NCBI GenBank assembly: GCA_003517915.1
Contig: DOZQ01000160.1
Coordinates: forward strand, 6,970 to 13,133
Direction of reading: 5' to 3'
From: Oscillospiraceae bacterium
GTDB lineage: Bacteria > Bacillota > Clostridia > Oscillospirales > Acutalibacteraceae
DNA: 6,164 nucleotides
Every line of letters starts with the position of its first letter. The first letter of the stretch is position 1. The position numbers were made by a program, and so were the translations under genes. This document shows, piece after piece, positions 1-5,329 of the stretch. The notes beneath the pieces were generated by a model that was given only the letters and a program-made list of their open reading frames with translations, ran no database searches and was not told the DNA's origin.

Positions 1-405
1 GATATGGGCGCGGACGATTATATCACAAAGCCCTTCCGCGTACGTGAGCTTATTTCACGCATACGTACGGTTTTGCGGCGCTGCGGAAAAGAAAAGCAGG
101 GCGACGGCTCGCTTACGTCCGGAGCGCTGTCGATTTATCCGGCACAGGCTAAAGTATATAAAAACGGCGCGGAGCTTTTTCTGACCGCGCTTGAATACAG
201 GCTGCTTTTGATTTTCATGAGCAACGAGGGGCAGCTGCTCACCCGCCCCCAAATTCTTGAGCGAATATGGGACAGCTCGGGCGAATATGTCAATGACAAT
301 ACCCTGACGGTTTATATAAAGCGGCTGAGGGAAAAAATAGAAGACGACCCCGCCGATCCGAAGCTGCTAAAAACGGTGCGCGGGCTGGGGTACCAGCTGG
401 GATAA
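1..405 (+). CDS. Response regulator, OmpR/PhoB family (5' truncated)
   Basis: This is the C-terminal part of a two-component response regulator that would bind DNA when phosphorylated by its partner kinase. The frame is open from base 1 (first codon Asp), so the ATG at 4 is internal. Visible residues 1-27 are the end of the receiver domain, with the hallmark GADDYITKPF, whose Lys10 is the conserved receiver lysine. Residues 41-134 form a winged-helix DNA-binding domain: the recognition helix lies around 99-113 (DNTLTVYIKRLREKI), followed by the typical wing ending TVRGLGYQL. OmpR-family proteins are usually 225-235 residues, so about 95 residues, including the phospho-acceptor aspartate, lie outside the window. 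It ends in TAA, 57 bp before the histidine kinase gene, the usual RR-HK operon order. The target genes cannot be read from the sequence; the downstream envelope genes are plausible candidates. Confidence 0.96.
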   Translation, partial: DMGADDYITKPFRVRELISRIRTVLRRCGKEKQGDGSLTSGALSIYPAQAKVYKNGAELFLTALEYRLLLIFMSNEGQLLTRPQILERIWDSSGEYVNDNTLTVYIKRLREKIEDDPADPKLLKTVRGLGYQLG

Positions 406-417
406 TTACTAAGTAAT
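405..417. repeat. Perfect 13-base inverted repeat after the response-regulator stop
   Basis: ATTACT-A-AGTAAT is a perfect 6-1-6 dyad that begins on the last base of the response-regulator TAA stop and lies about 45 bp before the kinase start. The single-base centre makes it a poor RNA hairpin but a possible protein-binding dyad. It is short and AT-rich, so chance is a real alternative. Confidence 0.3.
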
Positions 418-462
418 CAGCACTTACCTAAGCGGTATCGTCATAAAAAAAGGAGAATAGGC

Positions 463-1674
463 ATGAAGCTGTGGGAAAATCCCGAGGTAAGAAGGCTGAC
501 TCTGATTTTTTTGGCGCTTGCCGTTTTGGCTCCGGCGCTCTGCTTTGCCGCCGGCGCCGCGCAGGAATCGGCAAAGCGCGGCGACTACCGGCTGGAAATG
601 GCAGGGGTGGTCGGCGCGGTCGCGGAGCATTATCCCGAAGCGGTGACCGGCACGCTTAACGTGCTTGCGGGCAAAAACGTTGAAAATACCGAAAACGGCC
701 TTTTGATCATGCGGCAATACGGCTTTGATGAAGTCTCTTATCCCGATAAAAACGGAGCCGTTTTCGGCGCGTTGCCTTACGCCGCGCTGTTTGTCGCCCT
801 GCTTGCGGCGGTGTTCATAACCATGCTTTTATTTTTGCGGGCGTTTTTCCGCAGAATAGTCGGGCTGACCGAATACGCGAAGCGGCTGCAAAGCAGGGAT
901 TATTCGCTGGATATCCGCGACAACGACGAGGGCGTCATAAGCATTTATAAAAATGAGATATTTAAAATCACGGGCTTGCTCAGGGAGCAGGCCGAACAGT
1001 CGGGCACGGAAAAACGTATGCTCAGCGACACGCTTTATAATATTTCGCATCAACTAAAAACACCGCTGACCTCGCTGTTTGTGCTCACCGACCTGTTAAA
1101 CGACGGACGGGATATATCCGAGAGGCAGGAATTTATTGCCCGCATACGCGCCCAGTTAAAACGGATAGAATGGCTTGTAAGCTCCCTTTTAAAGCTTTCC
1201 AGGCTGGATTCCGACACCGTGATAATGAAACGTCAGACGTTGCCGCTTAGTAAGCTTGTCTCCCGGGCAGCAGAGCCGCTACTTATCCCCATGGAGCTAA
1301 GGGAGCAGACCTTGTCGCTGCGGGGCGAAGACGGCATAGAAATCACCGGGGATTTAAACTGGCTGGCCGAGGCGGTCGGCAACATTTTAAAAAACTGTAT
1401 GGAGCATACTCCAAAAGGCGGGGAGATAACCGTCTCTTATGAACAAAACCGCCTGTTCCGCGAGCTTAGAATCGAGGATACGGGCGGCGGCATAGCCCCT
1501 GAGGATCTTCCCCACATTTTTGAGCGGTTTTATAGAGGCAGGCGCGCCGGAGCGGACAGCGTCGGTATAGGGCTTGCCATGGCTAAGAGCATAATTGAAA
1601 AAAACGGCGGCAGCATTCAGGCTTATAATTCGGATGCCGGCGCGGTATTTATCCTTAGGTTTATGACAGACTAG
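463..1674 (+). CDS. Membrane sensor histidine kinase of a two-component system
   Basis: A 403-residue sensor kinase that autophosphorylates on a histidine and passes the phosphate to the response regulator encoded just upstream. Domains in order: TM1 about 12-32; an extracytoplasmic segment of about 70 residues (33-103) with no domain I recognise; TM2 about 104-127; a HAMP-like linker 128-180; a dimerisation/phosphoacceptor helix with H-box SHQLKTPL (His196); and a HATPase_c domain with N-box NILKNCMEHT (307-315), G1 box DTGGGI (339-344), F-box FERFYRG (353-359) and G2 box GIGLAMAK (368-375). All catalytic boxes are present, so the kinase looks functional. The start is well supported by AGGAG at 451-455 with a 7-base spacer. 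The gene ends in TAG. The small sensor region resembles clostridial kinases of cell-envelope stress systems (family knowledge), but the signal cannot be read here. Confidence 0.96.
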   Translation: MKLWENPEVRRLTLIFLALAVLAPALCFAAGAAQESAKRGDYRLEMAGVVGAVAEHYPEAVTGTLNVLAGKNVENTENGLLIMRQYGFDEVSYPDKNGAVFGALPYAALFVALLAAVFITMLLFLRAFFRRIVGLTEYAKRLQSRDYSLDIRDNDEGVISIYKNEIFKITGLLREQAEQSGTEKRMLSDTLYNISHQLKTPLTSLFVLTDLLNDGRDISERQEFIARIRAQLKRIEWLVSSLLKLSRLDSDTVIMKRQTLPLSKLVSRAAEPLLIPMELREQTLSLRGEDGIEITGDLNWLAEAVGNILKNCMEHTPKGGEITVSYEQNRLFRELRIEDTGGGIAPEDLPHIFERFYRGRRAGADSVGIGLAMAKSIIEKNGGSIQAYNSDAGAVFILRFMTD

Positions 1675-1693
1675 ATGAGAGAGGAAACCCATG

Positions 1694-1741
1694 CGAAGAG
1701 GAACTTCGTTCGTCTGCGGGCGCACACAGCGCGCCCCTGCA
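1694..1741. repeat. GC-rich palindrome between kinase and amidase (REP-like candidate)
   Basis: The spacer between the kinase stop and the amidase start contains two hairpins. The first is CGAAG/CTTCG (1694-1698 with 1704-1708, loop of 5). The second is GGGCGC (1718-1723) / GCGCCC (1731-1736) with a 7-base loop, extendable by TGC (1715-1717) pairing with GCA (1739-1741) across a 2-base bulge. The CGGGCGC...GCGCCCCTGCA pattern resembles the short dispersed palindromes common between genes in clostridial genomes (recollection, not searched). There is no T-run after it, so it is not a standard intrinsic terminator. Only one copy is present in this window, so its repeat status is inference. Confidence 0.45.
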
Positions 1742-1773
1742 AACCCCGATTGATCATCATTTACCCGAGTCCC

Positions 1774-1780
1774 AAAGGAG
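1774..1780 (+). promoter_or_regulatory. Ribosome binding site fixing the amidase start at 1786
   Basis: AAAGGAG lies 5 bases before the ATG at 1786. The frame is open back to an ATG at 1675 that abuts the kinase stop, but that ATG has no good site before it. The 37 residues it would add are the translation of the palindrome-bearing spacer. Confidence 0.85.
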
Positions 1781-1785
1781 ATAAT

Positions 1786-2583
1786 ATGGATATTAAGCTG
1801 AGTAATACTACAGCTTCAAGATACAGACAAGCACCCACGCGAATGTCGGGCACCGCGGCGAAAAACGCACGCACGCCCTGTGTCCCGGCAAGCCTTCGGC
1901 GGATTCCCCGTCAGAGGAGGCAGGGCTTCCCCGATTTTGTCCGCCGGCACTGGTACAGGCTTGTCCCGCTGGTTTTGCTGACGCTCACGGTGGCCATCCT
2001 GATTATGATCGCTGTGCTTAGCGGGAACAAGGCCGCCGGCAAGCTGCCTTTTGTGGATGAAAGTAAAGTGCAAAGCTCGGTTTTTCCCGAAACAATTGCT
2101 TCGCTGCCGGTTATTACCGAGCTTTTACCCGAGGGCAGCACCGCCCGTCCCGGGATCCTTCGGGAGATAAAATTCCTGGTGATACACGAAACCGGCAATG
2201 AAGAAGCCGGCGCGGACGCGGCGGCCCACAACGATTACATAAAGCGCGAAGCCGCTACGCATGAGCTTGCATGGCATTACACGGTGGACGACAAGGTCAT
2301 CTATCACCACATGCCTGACAATGAGGCCGCCCGCCACACCGGAGACCCTGAGGGGGATGGCGGAGGCATAGGCATCGAGCTTTGTGTGAATAAAGACGGC
2401 AGTTATGACCTTGCCTTTAAAAACGCGGCGGTTCTGTGCGCTTACCTCATCGATTCTTACGACCTTGACCCCGGTGAGATTTACCGGCACAGTGATTTCG
2501 GCGGCGAAAACTGCCTGAAAATCATGGATCAAACCGGCCGCTGGGATGAGTTTAAAGCATTGGTGCGAGATATTATTGAATAA
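1786..2583 (+). CDS. Membrane-anchored N-acetylmuramoyl-L-alanine amidase (Amidase_2/PGRP-like)
   Basis: A 265-residue predicted zinc amidase that would cleave the bond between N-acetylmuramic acid and L-alanine in peptidoglycan. Residues 1-57 are an Arg/Pro-rich, presumably cytoplasmic tail. Residues 58-79 are one strong transmembrane segment. Residues 80-125 are a linker and about 126-265 an Amidase_2 domain. The expected zinc ligands are visible: His134 (LVIHETGN), His235 (YRHSDF) and Cys243 (GGENCLK). Other family landmarks are AWHYTVDD (162-169), NEAARHTGD (179-187) and GIGIELC (194-200). The topology predicts a catalytic domain outside the membrane and attached to it, not a freely released lysin. 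There is no separate cell-wall-binding domain. The domain resembles prophage-type amidases such as XlyA/CwlA, but no phage genes are nearby. It lies between the two-component system and the glycan genes, which suits a wall-remodelling role. It ends in TAA. Confidence 0.92.
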   Translation: MDIKLSNTTASRYRQAPTRMSGTAAKNARTPCVPASLRRIPRQRRQGFPDFVRRHWYRLVPLVLLTLTVAILIMIAVLSGNKAAGKLPFVDESKVQSSVFPETIASLPVITELLPEGSTARPGILREIKFLVIHETGNEEAGADAAAHNDYIKREAATHELAWHYTVDDKVIYHHMPDNEAARHTGDPEGDGGGIGIELCVNKDGSYDLAFKNAAVLCAYLIDSYDLDPGEIYRHSDFGGENCLKIMDQTGRWDEFKALVRDIIE

Positions 2584-2586
2584 TAA

Positions 2587-2592
2587 GAAGGG
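2587..2592 (+). promoter_or_regulatory. Ribosome binding site fixing the acetyltransferase start at 2601
   Basis: GAAGGG, within AGAAGGGTG, lies 8 bases before ATG 2601. The in-frame GTG at 2592 overlaps this site and would add only three residues with no binding site of its own, so ATG 2601 is preferred. Confidence 0.7.
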
Positions 2593-2600
2593 TGTTTTTA

Positions 2601-3137
2601 ATGGAAAAAATATTTGTGCAAAACGAAAAAATCGCGCTGAGGCCGGTCATCCTCGAAGATCTGCCGAAACGGGTGGAGTGGCTGAACAGCGAACCGATAC
2701 TCCGCTGGATGAACGCCGGACGGGTGACGCTACAGTCCACCGACATCTGGTTTGAAAAGAACAAAAATGACCCCTCAAAGCTGCACTGCACGGTGCTGTG
2801 CGCCAAAACCGGCCGGGCGCTGGGCATTGCGGGCTTGACCAGTATAGACATGAAAAATTTAAACGCCGAATTATATCTTGCCATAGGCGAGGCGGATTAC
2901 CTGAAAAAAGGCCTTGCCCCTCACATTTGCGGCCTTTTGACCGGATTCGGCTTTGAATCTTTGGGGCTTAATCGTGTCTATGCCTTTTGCTATGCCGACA
3001 ACCATGCCAGCCTGAAAACCTTTTTAAGGGCGGGATATAAAAGAGAAGGCGTTTTAAGGCATCACGCAATGTATGACGGCACGCCCAAAGACCGGCTGGT
3101 GCTGGGTATCCTAAAGGGAGAGCTTGTACTACTGTGA
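2601..3137 (+). CDS. GNAT family N-acetyltransferase (RimJ/RimL- or PseH-like)
   Basis: A 178-residue acetyl-CoA-dependent N-acetyltransferase of the Acetyltransf_3 type, with the usual length for a single-domain member. The N-terminal strand IALRPVILEDL (11-21) is typical of the RimJ/RimL group. The acetyl-CoA pyrophosphate loop is YLKKGLAPHI (90-99). It is followed by the conserved helix GFGFESLGLNRVYAF (105-119) and the C-terminal NHASLKTFLRAGYKREG (124-140), where Asn124 is the family's conserved Asn. The substrate is not certain. RimJ/RimL relatives acetylate protein N-termini or antibiotics, whereas PseH-like relatives acetylate the amino group of nucleotide-linked aminosugars. A glycosyltransferase 35 bp downstream makes a sugar substrate plausible, but that is inference from context. 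The gene starts 17 bp after the amidase stop, consistent with co-transcription, and ends in TGA. Confidence 0.9.
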   Translation: MEKIFVQNEKIALRPVILEDLPKRVEWLNSEPILRWMNAGRVTLQSTDIWFEKNKNDPSKLHCTVLCAKTGRALGIAGLTSIDMKNLNAELYLAIGEADYLKKGLAPHICGLLTGFGFESLGLNRVYAFCYADNHASLKTFLRAGYKREGVLRHHAMYDGTPKDRLVLGILKGELVLL

Positions 3138-3172
3138 TTTTACAGGTATTTTAACTCGGGAGCAGTATAAAT

Positions 3173-4387
3173 ATGAAGCTTTTATTCCTGACCATAGGCA
3201 ATGTGAACGACCTGAATCTCCACGGTATCTATACCGATTTGCTTAAAGAATTCAAAGCGCGCGGCATTGAGGTGTATGTCGCCGCCGCCGCTCAGCGCCG
3301 CACCGGCCTTGCTCCCGGCGTGCTGGAACAGAGCGGCATTCATTTTTTAAGGGTCGCCACAGGTAATTTAACAAAATGCGGCAAAATCGAAAAAGGGATT
3401 TCCAGTTTAAGGTTGGGAGGGCAGTTCCGCCGGGCGATAAACAGGCATTTCGGCGGGATTAAATTTGACCTCATTCTTTACTCCACGCCGCCCATCGTCT
3501 TCAACTCCATTATAAAAAGCCTCAAAAAACGCACCGGCGCGGCGTCATATCTTCTGCTGAAGGACATTTTTCCGCAAAACGCGGTGGATCTCGGGTATTT
3601 TGGAGGGCGCTCTCTTATCTATAAATATTTCAGAAAAAAAGAAACCGGATTATATAAGGTTTCGGATTATATAGGATGTATGTCCCCCGCTAACCGTGAA
3701 TATCTGCTCAGCCGCAACAAGCGGCTTGATCCTTCCAGAGTGGAGGTTTGTCCCAATGCGCTTACGCCCCGCCCCAAAATAAATTCCGACCGTAAAGCGA
3801 CCCTTTCGAAATACGGTATCCCGCACGAACCGATGATTCTTATTTACGGCGGGAATCTGGGCCGTCCGCAGGGACTGGGCTTTTTAAGCGAGATATTGCT
3901 GCGCCATAAAAACCGTGAGGATATATTTTTCGTAATTGTGGGCTCAGGCACTGAATATAAAAAGATAGAACGGGATATAAGCGATAGCGGCGTTAAAAAC
4001 GCAGTTTTGCTCAGGCAGATGGAAGAGCGGGAATACGCCGCGCTGCTTTCGGCGTGTGATATCGGCCTTTTGTTTCTCGACGCCCGTTTTACCGTGCCTA
4101 ATTTCCCCTCAAGGCTGCTTGCTTATTTTGAGCAGGAGCTTCCTGTGCTGGCCGCCACCGACACTTCCACCGATATCCGGCAGGTGCTCGAGCAAAGCGG
4201 CGCGGGTATATGGGTCAGGAGCGGGGATTTCTCCGCTTTTGACGGCGCGGTGCAAAGGCTGGCCGCCGACAAAGAGCGGAGGCTAACCATGGGCGCGGCG
4301 GGCAGAAGGCTGCTTGAAAATGAATATACGTCGGAAATCTGCTGCGATAAAATCTTGGGGCATTTAGATGTAATGGAGGCAAAATGA
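3173..4387 (+). CDS. Glycosyltransferase, GT4-type (WbuB-like)
   Basis: A 404-residue GT-B-fold glycosyltransferase, probably cytoplasmic or membrane-associated, that would transfer a sugar from a nucleotide donor to a growing glycan. The N-terminal acceptor domain covers about 1-195. It starts KLLFLTIGN with a Gly-containing loop (NLHGIYTDLLKEF, 15-27) and contains KDIFPQNAVDLGYF (130-143), which is typical of WbuB-like proteins. The C-terminal donor-binding domain begins near 215, with IYGGNLGRPQGL (224-235), VIVGSGTE (254-261) and VPNFPSRLLAYFEQELPVLAATD (308-330), the nucleotide-sugar region. By eye the position of the usual second Glu of the GT4 E-x7-E motif is Ala317; close relatives I recall also vary there. 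Donor and acceptor cannot be told from sequence. GGGAG at 3158-3162 precedes ATG 3173 by 10 bases. The stop overlaps the next gene's start (ATGA), so the two are probably translationally coupled. Confidence 0.92.
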   Translation: MKLLFLTIGNVNDLNLHGIYTDLLKEFKARGIEVYVAAAAQRRTGLAPGVLEQSGIHFLRVATGNLTKCGKIEKGISSLRLGGQFRRAINRHFGGIKFDLILYSTPPIVFNSIIKSLKKRTGAASYLLLKDIFPQNAVDLGYFGGRSLIYKYFRKKETGLYKVSDYIGCMSPANREYLLSRNKRLDPSRVEVCPNALTPRPKINSDRKATLSKYGIPHEPMILIYGGNLGRPQGLGFLSEILLRHKNREDIFFVIVGSGTEYKKIERDISDSGVKNAVLLRQMEEREYAALLSACDIGLLFLDARFTVPNFPSRLLAYFEQELPVLAATDTSTDIRQVLEQSGAGIWVRSGDFSAFDGAVQRLAADKERRLTMGAAGRRLLENEYTSEICCDKILGHLDVMEAK

Positions 4388-5205
4388 CAAAAGCAAAACA
4401 AAATCCAGCCAGAAAAACCGGCGGCAAAAGCCGCAAAAAAACGCCGGACAAAGGAAAACTCCCGCGGAGGATTTTCGCGGCAATATTTTTGATCCTTGCA
4501 GTGTGGTGTATGCTCCCAGTGTTTGCGGGGATTTTTAACATCGGCATTTGGCTGGCGTCACCGATTTTTCTAGTCTGCGCGGTGCTGAGCCTCTATTTTA
4601 AAAAAATCGACCGCAGGCTGTCGAATAAAATTGTTAAGGCCGTTTACCGGGTAATATCAGGGGCGCTTTTGCTCACCGTGATAATATTTGTGGCGTTATC
4701 CTTTGTTATGGTGTATTATATACATAGACGGCCCGCCGAAAACGCGACGGTAATTGTGCCCGGATGCCAGATAATCGGCAGGTCTCCAAGCCCTATGCTG
4801 CGCTATCGGCTCGAGGCGGCTTAGCGTTTCTTAAACGAAAATCCCGGGTCGGCCTGTGTGGTTTCGGGCGCTCAGGGCGACGACGAGCAGGTTTCTGAGG
4901 CGTCGGTAATGCGGGAGTGGCTGATAGAGAACGATATAGCCCCCGAGCGTATTTACATAGAGGATAAATCCTTCAACACATATGAAAATATAGAAAACTC
5001 ACTCGAGCTGATTAAAAAAGAAGGGCTGCCCGAAGACACCGCGATAGCCTCCGACGGCTTTCATCAGACCAGGTGTCAGCTATACGCCGACCGCTTCGGC
5101 GGGAGTTCGGGCGCGCTTGAGGCTTATACCAATCCGGTTCTGGTGCCGGGATACTGGATGCGGGATCTTTTTGGGGTCGCGAAAATTTACGTTATGGGTA
5201 AATAA
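4384..5205 (+). pseudogene. DUF218 (SanA/YdcF-type) membrane protein interrupted by an in-frame TAG
   Basis: Read through the TAG at 4822-4824, this frame encodes 273 residues of one continuous DUF218-family protein. There is a Lys-rich tail (1-29), three predicted TM segments (about 30-51, 53-72, 90-112) and the DUF218 domain from about 119. Before the stop are IVPGCQIIGRSPSPMLRYRLEAA (124-146). After it, in the same frame, come RFLNENPGSA, VVSGAQGDDEQVSEA (159-173), ERIYIED and SFNTYENIENS, the order expected in this family. DUF218 proteins are envelope-associated and biochemically poorly defined; SanA-type members affect envelope barrier function. Start ATG 4384 overlaps the glycosyltransferase stop and has GGAGG at 4375-4379. 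Because no frame change occurs, a point nonsense mutation or a base-call error is the simplest explanation. As it stands, translation yields a 146-residue membrane stub. The fragment after the stop has a GTG at 4858 but no convincing ribosome binding site. Confidence 0.85.
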
Positions 5206-5246
5206 AAAAAGCAAAATTTGCGGATGCGCAGTGTGCGTCTGCGGAC

Positions 5247-5263
5247 GGCTACATGGGGTAGCC
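5247..5263 (+). terminator. Possible weak terminator hairpin downstream of the DUF218 gene
   Basis: GGCTAC (5247-5252) and GTAGCC (5258-5263) form a perfect 6-bp stem with a 5-base loop. It is followed at once by only TTTA, and a run of seven T starts 11 bases further on (5275-5281). The T-run is too distant for a textbook intrinsic terminator, so this is tentative. Its place 41 bp after the DUF218 stop is suitable. Confidence 0.35.
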
Positions 5264-5313
5264 TTTATACCAAGTTTTTTTGCGCGTCACGGGATAAAAT
5301 CAAAAAATCCGTT

Positions 5314-5323
5314 AAGGCGGTGA
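5314..5323 (+). promoter_or_regulatory. Near-consensus ribosome binding site deciding a TTG start
   Basis: AAGGCGGTGA differs by one base from the ideal AAGGAGGTGA complement of the 16S rRNA tail. It sits 6 bases before TTG 5330, or 9 bases if counted from the GGCGG core. An in-frame TGA at 5321-5323 rules out any start further upstream. The next in-frame ATG codes for Met18, inside the FAD-binding fold, and would remove the GxGxxG motif. Confidence 0.8.
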
Positions 5324-5329
5324 CAGGTT

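Larger units (their letters stand above)
5206..5329 (+). promoter_or_regulatory. Hairpin-rich leader/intergenic region before the flavoprotein gene
   Basis: This 124-bp gap holds several pairings that I traced by hand. A palindrome GCAAA-A-TTTGC spans 5211-5221. An outer stem pairs GATGCGCA (5223-5230) with TGCGCGTC (5281-5288), including one G-U pair, and extends across a bulged A by CG (5221-5222) with CG (5290-5291). Within it lies the 5247-5263 hairpin. The same GCGCA (5226-5230) can instead pair with TGCGT (5234-5238). ACGGGAT (5289-5295) can pair with ATCCGT (5307-5312) just before the ribosome binding site, competing for the same bases. This could be a terminator region, an attenuating leader, or both. 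I recognise no known riboswitch class and no good -35/-10 pair. Confidence 0.4.

Noticed and set aside
424..1725. Minus-strand open frames over the kinase gene (and similar ones elsewhere)
   Set aside because: They lie antisense to well-supported genes, lack ribosome binding sites and recognisable domains, and are explained by codon bias of the sense strand.
1675..1785. N-terminal extension of the amidase from ATG 1675
   Set aside because: That ATG has no good ribosome binding site, and the 37 extra residues translate the palindrome-bearing spacer. ATG 1786 has AAAGGAG at a good distance.
1786..2583. Prophage lysis module suggested by the amidase
   Set aside because: No holin, tail or other phage genes adjoin it, and the TM anchor plus location between regulatory and glycan genes favours a host envelope protein.
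2592..2600. GTG start for the acetyltransferase at 2592
   Set aside because: It adds three residues and overlaps the ribosome binding site that serves ATG 2601.
4858..5205. Separate gene starting at GTG 4858
   Set aside because: It is the C-terminal part of the DUF218 domain in the same frame as 4384-4821, with no proper ribosome binding site, so it is a fragment of the interrupted gene.
4384..5205. Pyrrolysine insertion at the DUF218 TAG
   Set aside because: Pyrrolysine is known mainly from methylamine methyltransferases and a few others, not from DUF218 proteins, and no pyl genes are in view. Kept only as a low-probability alternative.
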